Assembly: GCF_030272615.1 (NCBI RefSeq) | Contig: NC_081412.1 | Span: 37,952,911 to 38,016,910, forward strand | Length of the DNA: 64,000 bases | Source: Cryptomeria japonica | Lineage: Eukaryota > Streptophyta > Pinopsida > Cupressales > Cupressaceae | Direction: 5' to 3' | Shown here: one piece after another, positions 22,433 to 34,388 of the stretch | Numbering within the stretch: the first letter of the stretch is position 1 | Layout of the letters: the number at the start of each line of letters is the position of its first letter | Notes under the pieces: generated by a model | Told to the model about the DNA's origin: nothing | Seen by the model: only the letters and a program-made list of their open reading frames with translations | The model's database searches: none | Position numbers and translations under genes: made by a program

Positions 22433-23748
22433 CCTAGCAATAGGAGGAAGGTGTGAATTCTTGTTCTCCTTCCTTTATTTTGGTCAATGATGTTATTTTT
22501 ACTCAATATCTCATCTTGGAGGTAGATGTCATTGGGCAAAGATCTCTTGCTCATTATTATTGTATCCCTCAAAAGGATCCCTTTACACTTGTTGCAAGAT
22601 ATATCATAATTATATTTTTCTTGGCTTATAAGAGTTATGCCTCTTTGGATAGGGTTGCATGTACATTATTTTTATGGATATCTCCTTGGTGATTGAAGGT
22701 ATGTATCTTTGTTATTCTTTTTCTTAAGATGTCACCATAGCTCTACATTTCCATCTTAAGGAGGGGGCATATATGCATCCTCCCCATGTACTATGTTGTG
22801 GATTTCCTTGCATAATGTCTTGCTTGGTTATCCTTTCTCAGTTCAAGTTGCAAATTTCCTTGGAGATAATGGTTTCATTGATCATCCTTTTGCACCATTT
22901 ATTGTGGATTTCCTTGCATAATGTGATTTTTGGTTATCCTTTTTCAATGATTCAAGTTGCAAAATTTTGTGGAGATAATGATTTCCTTGGTTATCCCTTT
23001 TTGGACCATTTTTGTAGATTACCTTGGAGACAATTCTTTTCTTGGTTATCCTTGGGATGGATTGACTAGCACAACTCAACTTGATAGACTTATTGACCTT
23101 TACCTTGCATCGGTACATTTCCAAGATGGGTTGACTATCATAAGACAAGTTGCTAGATTACTCAACTCTCTCTTTGCACCGACCTCTCTTGGGATGAGTG
23201 GAAATAGCATAATTCAGCTTGCAAGACTATTTTCAACTCTTCCTCCTCTTTCATGGATCACCTAGCATAACATAGCTTTCTACCTTGTGGAATCCATGCT
23301 CTCTTTCTCTCTCTCTTTCCTCTATAATCTCATAGCACACCTTTGCTATTTGATTGGACCATAGAGTTTTGTCTCATCTTTGATGTGTTCTCTTGCTCTT
23401 TCCGGGTGATCACTTATGCTCTAGCAATAGCATTTTGAGGGTGATATAGTGGTTGAGAAATTTTTACTATTGAGGTATTTTTCATTAGTTAACTTGGAAC
23501 CTTTGTTTTTAGTACAAACCCCCTTTTGTGTGTATTTAGTTCATTGTTTGTCTTTGTTTTTGTTTTTGTGTGTTCTTGTACATGGTTGTATGAGTTAAGA
23601 TCCTTGGTTTGCAAGCTTTCTCTTGAACTTAGTGATGTCATATTTCTTCGAAAGTTTTCCCATGCCTCTCTCTCTCTCTCTTTCTCTTTCTTCTACTTCA
23701 CCATGAGTATGTGTATTGGCTCATACTCCCGCTAAAGTGGGGGCTAAA
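22433..23748 (+). mobile_element. 3' internal end of Tat-like element C
   Basis: Remnant without a recognised domain. It ends in a PPT (GCTAAAGTGGGGGCTAAA, 23731-23748) almost identical to that of B, followed by an LTR start like that of B. A is probably inserted in it, so the rest of C should lie left of the window. A pyrimidine-rich CTCTCT tract lies at 23664-23690. Confidence 0.65.
22795..23060 (+). repeat. Degenerate tandem repeats in C, about 110 bp
   Basis: TTGTGGATTTCCTTGCATAA recurs about 109 bp apart (near 22795 and 22904), and TTGGTTATCC words recur in at least three positions. The overlapping ORFs at 22773-23265 come from these repeats. Confidence 0.75.
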
Positions 23749-24500
23749 TGTAGCATCGTAAATTACATCCCTATGCAATTTCTTTCTCCGCTAGGCCTTA
23801 TTTTGACATGTATAGCCTCCTACATCTAGTCCCCTTATCCAAAACTTAATTCAACATCTCTTTTCAATATATTCTTCCCAAATTGAACACCAGGTCCCAA
23901 TTTGAGCCACATTGGTGGGACTAGCTCGATAAGATCGACATAACCCCAGGACTAGGCCAATCACTTTGATGCAATCCCCAATTTTTCGCCCCAAATTTTA
24001 ATCACATAACACATGAAGTGGTTGGGCAATAAAAAAATTTCCACATTGGCTTGCTTCAAGTTTTGCACCCCAAAAAACTTGAGAAAGGTATATAAGCAAG
24101 GTATCCTCCTTATTTTGGGTGAGTCCACATTCACCAATAAGGCAAACTTAAGATCAAGAATTCAAGCATTCAAGACATTTCATCTCACCATATCCTTCAT
24201 TGTGGAAACCTTCAACAATCTTCATGCAAGCATGTCTTTTGTGATTTCCATTTAGGTCTTTTATGTGGAATCATGCTACTGCATTAACATTTGTGGTCAT
24301 CTTTAAAGAAGCATTTGCATCATCAAGGTACAAGACATTTCTATTCTCAAATTTAGCATCTTCTATATATCAATACACTTTCCTTTCATGTTCAATTCAA
24401 TTCAATTTCAAGGTTGATTCCAAAACTAAGGATTAACCTAGGCAAACCCATTTCTACCCAACATTTTCTCTCTTTTGTGTGTAGGAGTAGGTGGCAAACC
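23749..24500 (+). repeat. LTR of element C, right end uncertain
   Basis: Starts TGTAGCATCGTAAATT, against TGTAGCGTCGTAAATT in B (element sense). TATA box GGTATATAAGC at 24087-24097. I cannot fix its right end: no partner LTR or TSD is visible, so 24500 is approximate. Confidence 0.6.
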
Positions 24501-24944
24501 TACTAAAATAGGTACAGGTTAATCAAGAAGAGAGCTATAGTCTACAATTTGCCAGAGTTGAAACTATCAGGAATCTACCAATCGGATCAACCCAATCTTG
24601 GAACTTTACCAATCAAATCAACCTAGTCCTCTCATCTCTGCCTTAAATTTAGATTACAAGTCATTCTTATTCTCCTCTATTGTATCCTTTTCCTAAATCA
24701 ATCTGTGAGTTTACTATCTCCCTATCCATGCTAAAAGTGGTTCATGCTAGTCTATTTTTATTTATTTACAATTGCATAATCATTTTCAAGTATCCCACCA
24801 TGAAGGATCATCACATGCACTTTGTGCTTGATTCTTCTTGAGGCTAGTGGATTATCTTCCTTCTAATAGTAAGGTAGCACATGGAAATAGGTTCCTTGTT
24901 TGCATATATAAACTTGGAATCATATTTCCCCACCTTACAGATTC
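24501..24944. other. Unassigned stretch
   Basis: About 440 bp between the C LTR and relic D. No gene or element boundary recognised. Confidence 0.4.
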
Positions 24945-25551
24945 AAGCCAATAAGATTATTCTCTAACTAAAATCCCCTCAACATATCTTGTTTCTTAAA
25001 CAAGGACTCTATAATTAAGTCAAAATCTGATTGGGTGTAATGTGAGATTCACAATGAAATAAGATGTAGAGACATAGACATGCATAATGTCCCAAAATTC
25101 TCATCTCACCTATTAAACCACTTTCTCTTCTTAGAAATACCTATAGGATCAAGTTCTGTGCCCATGGTCACTCTATATAACCTCTATTTCTATAGATTAA
25201 TCTCTATTTATCTTTTCAAATATAGTAATTAAATGGATTAAGGGGAGTAACATTATTTAGATCCATGATATGTGAATGAAAAAAGACAAAAAAAAACTCA
25301 TACAATAATATAGACTCTCTCAATCCAAATCAAAATTCCTCTTAATCTAAAAAAAAGCTTGATTTGCATATTTTTGAAGAAAGAAGCCCAAAAACCTAGA
25401 TCTTAGATCTAATGAAAATGAAAAATACCTGATAAATTTACAAAAAAAGAGGTCTAAGATCTATGTAGAGGACTGAACCAGCTTTCCAATACTACAAGAA
25501 TTGAAAAAAAAAAAATTTGAATGTGAAAGTTATAGCCTTGCAAGCATAAAT
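24945..25551 (-). pseudogene. Relic D: copia gag fragment
   Basis: The minus strand contains ESLFKKQDMLRGF followed by LENNLIGLN, the UBN2-type Gag of Ty1/copia elements, close to the gag of element I (minus strand, 60940-61460 in parallel). The following leader-like sequence is also similar to I. Broken by many stops. It is interrupted on the right by E and may continue at 53326. Confidence 0.65.
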
Positions 25552-26686
25552 TGTTGGCAAGAGACACTATTTTGGTGAATATCGATGCATGAGAGATGCT
25601 TAGTAGTTATCATTTATGGCAAAGCAATTTGGAAATAACATCCACTGTACATAGATTTGACTTACCGGAAGTCATATTGTTCATAAGGTATCTATTTAGA
25701 AAGTGGAACATAGTAACCGATAGAGCATGAGACCATTGTGCACATCTTGATTTTGGTGGTGTAATTTTGGTTGTAGTGATAAATGCAGATGATTCAAGGT
25801 TTGAAGAAGCTTATCTTTTAATCCTGATATCTAGTGTTGATTAATGAGCAAGATTAAAGGTTTGGTATCTGGTAATTCAGTTAGAACAAAGATAATCTTG
25901 TGTAACATGTGTTGTGAAATTGTTCAGTTGATTTAAATGATTGGTTTTGTGTTCGAGGAGGTTGATCCAACTTGTATGAAGCCTTATCTCATTTTGTTTG
26001 GGCCTGCATATGGATTTGTGGGCGGATTGAGCTGACCTAAGGTTACATGTTTCATGTTGGGTGTTATGCGGTTTTTGTGAAACATACATGTTTGAGATCT
26101 TATTATGTTGTGCAGATATATAATGTCAATCTAGATGATCATTTTATTTATGGAATATGTGAATGTGGATGTGTGGTATGAGAATGAGCATCATAATGCA
26201 GAATTGGTGCTCCGATAGATGACTGTGCAGCAAAACAAGGCAAAAAGGTAGAGTAGCATTTGACAGTCAAATTATGCTTAACCGGAACTGATCTTTGGTA
26301 TTTGTAGATGTTGTATTCTAGTTCAAACATTATAATTACTTCTGCATCTCATTTGTAGGATAGTGAGTCATCCAAGGTTGTTGCCCTCTTATGTAATTGA
26401 GCATTGAGCTCTAGGCGGTGTGCCTAAATGCAAGTGCATTCCCCTTATGTAATATTATCATACTTATGGTCATAGTATAATAATACTATGGGTTCAAATC
26501 CCACTGTGGTTTTTCCCTTTCTGAGTTTCCATGTAAAAATCTTGGTGTTATGGTTGTGTGGCTGATTGCTTTATGTTTCTACACTTTCCTTTTAGTCCTA
26601 TGCATCCAGTGGTTTAAGAATCAACTTAATAAGTTTATAAATTATTAAACATTGATTTGCCACCCCGGTGTTCATTGATTCCAACA
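25552..26686 (+). repeat. Element E 5' LTR
   Basis: 1,135 bp, with the downstream block GTGGTTTTTCCC, then a CCATGTAAAAATCTTGGTG-like stretch near 26510-26548, which is conserved in many plant copia LTRs and also present in H. Possible TATA at 26115-26122. Confidence 0.9.
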
Positions 26687-28481
26687 ATTGGTATCAAATC
26701 TTAGTTCCTCAAAAGAATCCTAAGATCTTGAAGAATATCCAAAAGATTGAATCAATAGACTCTAGTTTGCAGAAGCAACTTACTATGGAACTTGAAGATA
26801 TTGATGCAACTATGAAAGAGAAGTGTATCCTGAGGAGAAGTCTAGAAGCATCTAAAATTTTTATTGAATCTCTGAAAGAACAAGTGAGCACATCAAGAGA
26901 GAAGAGAAAGAACTGATGGATAAACTTAAGGAGAAAGAAGAACAAAGCATTGGCAATCAAGTCCTACAAGACAAGACAGATGAATGTGAGAAGCTTGCTA
27001 GAGAGAATCTAGTCCTAAAGAATGAGATGCAATCCATTGTGATGAAGCTAACAAAAGGGATTGAAGATAGGAATAAGAATGAATAAAATCTGACTTATTC
27101 ATTGAAGGATAGATCATATGAATGTTGGAGATTGAACTATGAGAATGATCAGTTGAAACTTGAATTGGTGTAATGCAAGAATGATGGACAACAACTTGAA
27201 AGGTAGATCATAATTTTGAGAGATGACATTTCTACTGCTAATGAGTATAAGGAAAAATTCAGAGCTAGCTCAGCCTGGTTAAATGAGATGCTAGAAAGTC
27301 AGAGACATTGCAAAGATATGCAAGGACTTGGATATGACAATGGAGAATCCTCTAGTTCTAGACAAAGAAATCATCAGAAAAACAAGAAACCTCTGGTAAG
27401 TCAACCTAATGCCTATAAATTCAATGGTAATTCCTCTTATGTAATTGAGCAGTGAGCTCTAGGTAGTGTGCCTAAATGCAAGTTCATTCACCTTATGTAA
27501 TATTATCATACTTGTGATCATAGTATAATAATATTGTGGGTTCGAATCCCACTGTGGTTTTTTCCTTTGAGGGTTTCCACGTAAAAATATTGGTGTTATG
27601 GTTGTGTGGTTGATTGATTTATGTTTCTACACTTTGCTTTCATTCTTATGCATCCAATGGTTTAAGAATCAACTTAATAAGTTTGTAATTTCTAAAACAC
27701 TGATTCAAACCACCTCTCAGTGTTCATTGATTCCAACAATTGGTATTAGAGCTTAGTTCTTCGGAAGAATCCTAACAAATTGAAGAAGATCCAAAAGATT
27801 GAATCAATGGACTCTGGTTTGCAAAAGCAACTTACTATGGTACTTGAAGATATTGATGCATCTATGAAAGTGAAGAGTATCTTGAGGAGAAGTCTGGAAG
27901 CAGCTGAAAATTTCATTGAATCTCTAAAAGAACAATTGAGCACATCAAGAGAGAAGAGAAAGGAACTGATGGATAAACTTAAGGAGAAAGAAGAACAAAG
28001 CATTGACAATAAAGTCCTACAAGACAAGACAAATTAATGTGAGGAGATTTCTAGAGAGAATGCAGTCCAGAAAAATTAGATGCAATCTATTGTGATGAAG
28101 CTAACAAAAGGGATTGAAGACAGGAATAAGAATGAAGAAAATATGACTTTGTCATTGAAGGATCAATTAGATGAATGTTACAGATTGAACTATGAGAATG
28201 ATCAGTTGAAACTTGAATTGGTGCAATGCAAGAATGATGAACAAGAACTTGAAAGGTAGATCATAATTATGAGAGATGAGATTTCTATTGCTAATGAATA
28301 CAAGGAAAAATTCAAAGCTATCTCAACCTAGTTAAATGAGATGTTGGAAAGTCAGAGACATGGGAAGGATATGCGATGACTTGATTATGAGAAAAGAGAA
28401 TCCTCCAGTTCTGGACAAAGCAATCATTAGAAGAACAAGAAAACTCTGGTAATACAACCTAATGCCTATAAATTTGATGGT
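26385..28481 (+). repeat. Tandem duplication of LTR tail plus gag start in E (2 units of 1,048 bp)
   Basis: Unit 1 26385-27432, unit 2 27433-28481. Each holds about 300 bp of the LTR 3' end, the PBS and the coiled-coil gag segment. The junction sits in CCTCTTATGTAATTGAGC. The two units share the same gag residues (LQKQLTM.LEDIDA.MK) with scattered differences. Confidence 0.9.
26689..26700 (+). other. Primer-binding site of E, mutated
   Basis: TGGTATCAAATC, close to the initiator-Met tRNA complement TGGTATCAGAGC usual in copia. A second copy at 27741-27752 reads TGGTATTAGAGC. Confidence 0.8.
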
Positions 28482-28978
28482 AAATGTTTTGTTTTAGTAA
28501 ATTTGGTCATATGGCAAGTCAATGTAGAAATAAGATGAATAATAGGATGATGAATAATGTGATGAATAATGGTTTTACCTTTACCAGTCAATGTTTCAAA
28601 TGCAACAGCTTTGGTCATAAGTCAAATATGTGTAGAATGGTGAACAAATTTCAGAATAAGAGATGTTATAACTCTGAAATGTTTGGACACATTGCTAACC
28701 AATGTAGGATGAGACCAAATCAAATGAATTTCAAGCCTATGTAGAGAAATGATGTTTTCTATGCATTTAACAAATCTGGTCACACTGCAAAATATTGCAG
28801 AAGCAAGAACATGAGAAACAATGGTCTGGTAAACAAGAATAAATTGGATGAAAAAGAAAAATCTAAAGTGGAAGAGATCAAAGATCAACATAAGGAGATG
28901 TGGGTTAAGAAGGAAGATTCAAATGTGCAGAATGACTCCGCAACTAAATTCGGTGTTGGAACCTCATTTGGTAACTAA
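26690..28978 (+). pseudogene. gag: gag fragment of E: coiled coil and CCHC zinc knuckles
   Basis: Coiled-coil segment (LRRSLEASKIFIESLKEQ) present twice because of the tandem duplication, a Ser-rich linker, then at 28484-28810 four knuckle-like units: CFSKFGHMASQC, CFKCNSFGHKSNMC, a unit with FGHIANQC and a unit with SGHTAKYC. Only the second keeps all four metal ligands; the first is damaged by a base loss just upstream. The arrangement is like the C-terminal half of large copia Gag proteins. The capsid half is missing. Stops and shifts throughout. Confidence 0.75.
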
Positions 28979-29002
28979 GTCATTTTGGCCTTACAGGGAA
29001 AG

Positions 29003-29007
29003 CTTAT
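29003..29007. repeat. Target-site duplication of element F, left (CTTAT)
   Basis: CTTAT before the F 5' LTR, repeated at 46765-46769 after the 3' LTR. Confidence 0.92.
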
Positions 29008-29703
29008 TGTAGACACCTAAAATTGTCTTGTCTAATTAAATAAATATTTTTATTTAATTAATTAATTCATTGATCCTCTTCTAAGCCTTTCCTCATTTAA
29101 ATAATAATACTTTTATTTATTTAAATTATTCTTTTTCTAAATTAAATAAATATTTGATTTATTTAATTGATCCCACTTCCTTTGTTTGTTAAATAAATCT
29201 TTATTTATTTTAATTAATTCATTAGCCTTTTCTACCCATGACACATGTCATTCATCTCTTAATTCCTACACTACCTACCCCCTTTATCATTTAATTATTT
29301 CTTCTACCTATCCTTTAATCCTAGCCGGCCATTTATCTTTACACCTCTTCATCTTATCCCTCCATTTCCTAAAGTGTCTTCTATATAAGAGGATACTCTC
29401 TTTCATTATCAACCCTAATGAGAATCCTAATGATCTAATCAACTAATGAGAATTCTAATCATCTAATCAGCTAATCAAGGTGTCAAATCTCTTATGTAAT
29501 CAAGTCTTCTATCAACCATATTTTCGTTCTTTGTTGAACTCTTGTGCACACATAAAATTTGAGAGCAGATATATCAAACAAGATCAATGGAGATAGGAAG
29601 AAAATGGAGATTGAAACCCTACTAGACATGTGAATGGTAATTTTGTTTAATTTTGTTGATTTACATGATCTTAGGTGTCTCTATTGGTATCGGTGAATGT
29701 TTC
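29008..29703 (+). repeat. Element F 5' LTR, left part
   Basis: 696 bp up to the insertion of G. TATA box CTATATAAG at 29391-29399. Continues at 36513-36598. Confidence 0.92.
29699..29703. repeat. Target-site duplication of element G, left (GTTTC)
   Basis: GTTTC, repeated at 36508-36512. The F 3' LTR has the uninterrupted AATGTTTCATTG (near 46681-46692). Confidence 0.92.
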
Positions 29704-30151
29704 TATGAGATTTTGCCAAGATCAAGGGCACAATGAAAAGTATAAAATAGAGACAACAGAATGACAAGAATAAACTGTATTCTCATCAATATGAAAATGA
29801 TCAACTGGATTAACCAATACAATGAATATGGGCCTTCTTATATAGGAAAGGCCATATGGATGTACGAGTACACAATCATGACATGTGGCTCAATGAGAAA
29901 CAAGGGTAGGTAATAATTACTAGGGGTAGGTAGGAGAAATAATATAATATTCTACAAGAGGTGGATGACCCACCGAATGTGGTGTAATAGAAAAATAAGA
30001 CTACAAAAGGTGGAATTTCTCCTACAAGCTATATCCCTATGTGCACACTTCCCTAAGTGTCTTAAATCCAAACTATGAAGAGATGCATTATCCTAAGTTT
30101 ACTTAAGTAAAGTATAATAATATCCATAATGAATATTTATTTACACCAACA
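29704..30151 (-). repeat. Element G 3' LTR (left)
   Basis: 448 bp; in element sense starts TGTTGGTG and ends CTCATA, a change from the CTCACA of the right copy. TATA-like CTATATAAG on the minus strand at 29837-29846. A PPT (AAGGGGGG on the minus strand) adjoins at 30152-30160. Confidence 0.9.
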
Positions 30152-30539
30152 CCCCCCTTAAGTGAAACTTAGGGGAGTGAAGACTCAAGTCAACAATGCA
30201 AGATGGGTCCCGGCTATTAGGCCATGATAGGTACCCATGTACAAAATGCAAATGCAAGCAAAAACTATGCAATGCAATCTCTCACAAATGGAGAAAAGGA
30301 GAAAACCCAATGGGAAAAAAAGTCCCCCCAAAAAGAGAGATGAATGTACAAAAGACTCTCAAAGAAGAATGACAAAACCTCAAAGAGGAAAAAGTCCCCC
30401 CCATAAGAGAGGAAGGAGAAGTCAGTTGAACCCCCCTAATGACACACCCTGCACCCCGAAGAGAGCTCGCAACTGCTAGAACTTACTCTCGGTGAAAGGT
30501 TTAATGAATATGTCTGCAACCTGCTTCGATCTAGGACAA

Positions 30540-30960
30540 TACTGCAAATCAATGACTTGGTCCTAAATCAGCTCTTGAATATAGTGCATATGAATCTCGA
30601 TGTGTTTTGTCCATTGGTGCTGGACCAGGTTCTTCAAGATTGCAATAGCACCCTGATTGTCGCAATGTAGAACTGTTGGTTGTGGAGTGGTGAACCCAAA
30701 CTCTGTAAAAATTTGTTGAAGCCAAATGGTCTCAGTCGCTGTGTTAATAAATCCTTGATACTCAGCCTCAGTCAAAGAAAGAGAAATAGCATGCTGCTTC
30801 TTGCTCTACCAACAAATGGGGCCTGAACTAAGGTGAAAACTGTAACCTAAAGTAGACTTACGATCATCAAGATCACTAGCCCAATCAAAGTCTATGTAAC
30901 CAACCAAGCGAACTCCTATGCCTGCTACATAGTGAATCCAATAGTGATGTGTACCCTGGA
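30540..30960 (-). pseudogene. RNase H of element G
   Basis: Copia RNase H: LTEAEYQGFINTATETIWLQ and VLHCDNQGAIAI with the Asp and Glu positions present, and a DWASDLDDRKSTLGY-type segment upstream. Stops on both sides. Confidence 0.8.
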
Positions 30961-31029
30961 TGTAATGAAGGATATTTTTGGTGGCTTTCCAATGAAGCTC
31001 ATGTGGTTCCTACATGAAGCAGGAAACCA

Positions 31030-31960
31030 TGCTAACTACAAATGACATATCAGGGTGTGTATGAGTCAAGTAGATGAGACTACCCACAAGCTGATGATAC
31101 AATGTGGCATCAACTAGTGGAGAAGAACACTAAGCCTCAAGCTTGACTCCTGAAAGAAAGGAGTTGGGTTAGGCTTACAATCAGTCATATGAAAGCATGC
31201 AAGTAGATCAAGAGCATACTTGGGTTGCGATAGTGTAATCCCAGAAGGTGACTATGAAATCTCTATCCCGAGAAAGTAGTACAAAAGACCCAAGTCAGTT
31301 ATAGCAAATCTATCATGCAAAGCAGATTTGACCCTGCTAATGATGGATGTGGTGCTCCCTGTAATGATCAAATCATCAACATAGAGCAAGTGAGAGTCAT
31401 CATGTCGCAAAATGTAGACATTTAGATCCGAATTACACCTGGTGAACCCTACTAAGAGAAGAAAGGAATCCACCACCAAGCCCTGGGGGCCTGCTTAAGG
31501 CTATAGAGAGAGTTCCTTAGTCTGCAAACCAAGGAAGTATCCTAGATGAAACCTTGTGGTTGCTCCATATAAATCTCCTCATCAAGATCACCATGAATAA
31601 AATCACTCTTCACATCCATCTGATGTCCAACCCAACCATGAGATGCAGCAATAGCAAGTGTCAAGTGAATGGAGTTCATCTTGGCTATGGGCACAAAGAT
31701 CTCAGTATAGTCAACACCTACAACCTATGAGAAACCTTTCACAACAAGCCAAGCCTTATACTTATCCACACTACCATCTGTGGCAAATAGATCCACTTAC
31801 ATCGAACCATCTTTCTCCCCTTATGGAGATGGACTAAATCCCATGTGTTGTTCCTCATCAAGGAACTATACTCTTCCACCATAGCTTGGTCCCACTTAGG
31901 AACCCCTAATGCTTCCCAAAATGTATGTGGATTGGAAGTGGTAGCAATGAATGCATGTGG
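31030..31960 (-). pseudogene. Reverse transcriptase of element G
   Basis: Starts near FWEALGVPKWDQAMVEEY, with YVDDLIITG at 31372-31383, so the catalytic pair is intact. The middle third (31490-31800) is badly broken by stops and shifts. The gene fits the copia order (after integrase). Confidence 0.85.
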
Positions 31961-32038
31961 AAGATCTTGATGTTGTGATCATGTCCTCTGTGTATCTAAA
32001 GAATCCCCAACAAGAGAACCCATGGAATCAAGTGTCTG

Positions 32039-33110
32039 TTAAGACCAACGAGGTCTAGGTGGAAGTGGAGAGTGAGGCTCCTCAACTGGAAGTGGACCCT
32101 GCAGATGTGTAACCCTATGAGTTGAAGTTGAAGGAGTCTCATCATCTAAATCACTAGCATCACTATCCACAATGGAGGAAGGTGGAGGAGGTAGAGAGGC
32201 TAAGCTAGGAGAGATTTCCTCAAAGTGAACACTCCTTTCAATAAACACCTCATGTGTCTCAGGATCCATCAATCTATATGTCTTAACACCCTCAAGATAT
32301 CCAACAAATATGCAAGGCCAACTCTAAGGTTCCAATGCCTTGCATTTCTACGGAGGTATGCGAGCCCATGCTAGACACCCAAAGACTCTAAAATGTCTGA
32401 CAATCAGTTTCCCACCAGCCCAAGCCTCAAAGGATGTAATACCTTTCAAAGCTTTGTGAGGAACCCGATTTTGGATGTGTGTGGCACAACTGATAGCCTC
32501 AGCCCAAAAGGTGGGATCAAGAGAATGTGCATGTATCATACAACTAGCCATTTCTTTTAGAGTTCTATTCTTGTGTTTTGCAACTTTGTTCTACTATGGA
32601 GTGTATGCAATAGAACGTTGAAGATCAATCCACTCAAATGTAAAAAAATCCTCAAGTCTCTTGTTCACATATTCCCTTCCATTATCTATACAAAGAATCT
32701 TGACCACTTTCCCAGATTTCTTCTCCACACGAGTCTTGAAGTCCTAAAATCTGTCAAACACTTCACTCTTATGAATGAGAAAGTAGACCCAAGTGAAGCG
32801 GGAGTAATCATCAATGAAGGTGAGGACATAGTGGGCCTTGCTAAATGAAGGTGTTGGAAATGGACCTGCTAAATCATTGTGAACAAGTTGAAGAGCTTCC
32901 AAAGCTCTCCAAGCTTTCCTCTTATCAAACTTCTCCTCTAGATGCTTTCCCATGGAACAACCTGAACATACACCCTCTGAAAAACTGATTTGAGGTAGAC
33001 CCGTGACCATGTCTTTCATGTTGAGTTGTTAAAGATAGTGGTAGTTGAGGTGACCAAACCACTCATGTCATAGCTTACTTTCTGAATTTGAATATGTAAG
33101 CAAGGCCCTA
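32039..33110 (-). pseudogene. Integrase of element G, catalytic Glu replaced
   Basis: Pre-integrase zinc region (CSGCSMGKHLEEKF), first catalytic Asp in LVHNDLAGP (32744-33019 stretch), second Asp in a CIDNGREY motif near 32690. Where copia has AERKN, this copy reads AKHKN (near 32590), so the catalytic Glu has become Lys. The C-terminal part (HIQNRVPHKALKG, VFGCLAWARIPP) and a Pro/Ser-rich linker follow to 32039. Confidence 0.85.
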
Positions 33111-33158
33111 GAAGGAGAACTTGGCACAAAGTGGGAGAATGAATAAAGCCTTGAGTTG

Positions 33159-33420
33159 TCATTGACTTGTCCCATTCCCATAGTGAGTAGTTTGGTAGAT
33201 GGAGAGAAGGTTGGTCGACAAGTTAGGAACATAAAGAACATTCTCAAATGTTCCATCATTTATGTCAACTGAACCTTTCCCTTCAACCTCTACTAGTGTA
33301 TCATCACCTATGTAAATGTGAGGTACCTTAGATGGCTCCAATGAAGAAAACTGCTCATTTGTAGAACCCATGTGATATGAAGCACTCGAGTCAAGTATTC
33401 ACTACTGTGAAGAACTTGTT
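33159..33420 (-). pseudogene. Aspartic protease of element G
   Basis: Active site reads ILDSSASYHM just after an in-frame stop near 33400; copia proteases normally have D-S-G here, so the Gly is replaced by Ser. It continues through YIGDDTLVEVEGKGSV and LYVPNLSTNLLSI. Confidence 0.8.
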
Positions 33421-33439
33421 GTAGCCACAAATGCTTGCC

Positions 33440-34388
33440 CTTTTCCCTTAGAATGTGAGGAAGAGGAAGGAGATGAATCCTTCTTTGTGTAGACAGATGG
33501 CAAGTTGATGTTGTTTTTCTTAAGAAGATTTGTTAACTCATCAACTTGCTTGGTGTGGCATCGATGCTCACCATGACCATACTTCTTGCAATATGCACAA
33601 GTTGGTTTATCCTTCTTAGTTGGTGTCCCCTTCTTGGAAGAGGATGAAAAATCACCTTGTGATGATGATTGTCCTTTTTCCTGCTGTGGATTTGACTTAG
33701 AGTGCTTCTTCTTCTTCTTGGAATCTTTGCCTTGACTTCATTGATTCCCTTGATTAGCCACCAAAGCCTTGGACTTTGAAGATTTGAGAAACCCCATGTT
33801 CAACAACTTAGATTGTTTCAATATCAACATTTCTGTGAAATCATCAAATGAATGCATAACATAGGAACTCCCCACTATCAAATGATGAGTTTGGAGGCTA
33901 GACACAAACGCTGCATATTCTGGTGCAAGCTTATCCAACAAGTTGAATATCAACTGAGCATCCTTTGTGTCAATTCCACAATCCTTAATCTTTTCTCTTA
34001 GCTCAATTGCTTTGGTGACATAATCTTGGATTGTATCAAAAATCTTGGGATCCAAGTTGGTGAGCTCATTGTCAATCTTGTAACCTTTGATTTCATCAAC
34101 TTGACCATACAATTTCTGAAACATATCCCAAGCATCTTTGATTGTAGTACACTTCTCAATGTGAAAGATGAGGTCATCTGATACATACTTATGCAAAGTT
34201 CCAAGAGCCATGCAATTCTTAGTGAGTCATTCTAGTTGAACATTATGATCAGCCTTAGGACTAGGTGGTGCTGCTATAGTTCCATCTATGTAATCCGTGT
34301 GATCTTTTTCCATTAATTTGCTCCATACTTTAATTTTCCATGATGCATAATTATGTGGAGTTAAAGGTGGAAATTTATGAGGACTCAT
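33440..34388 (-). pseudogene. gag: gag of element G (UBN2 type and zinc knuckle)
   Basis: ATG at 34388; reads through one stop into 34211-33738 with the UBN2 capsid (TTIKDAWDMFQKLYGQ, ELTNLDPKIFDTIQDYV). A knuckle CAYCKKYGHGEHRCH follows near 33565-33605 with all four ligands. Then a Ser/Lys-rich linker leads to the protease. Confidence 0.85.

Noticed and set aside
22773-23265. Overlapping plus and minus ORFs in element C
   Set aside because: Produced by a degenerate tandem repeat; no domain and no conserved frame.
30237-30479. Lys/Pro-rich plus ORF next to the G LTR
   Set aside because: Runs opposite to element G in its 3' non-coding end; no homologue recognised.
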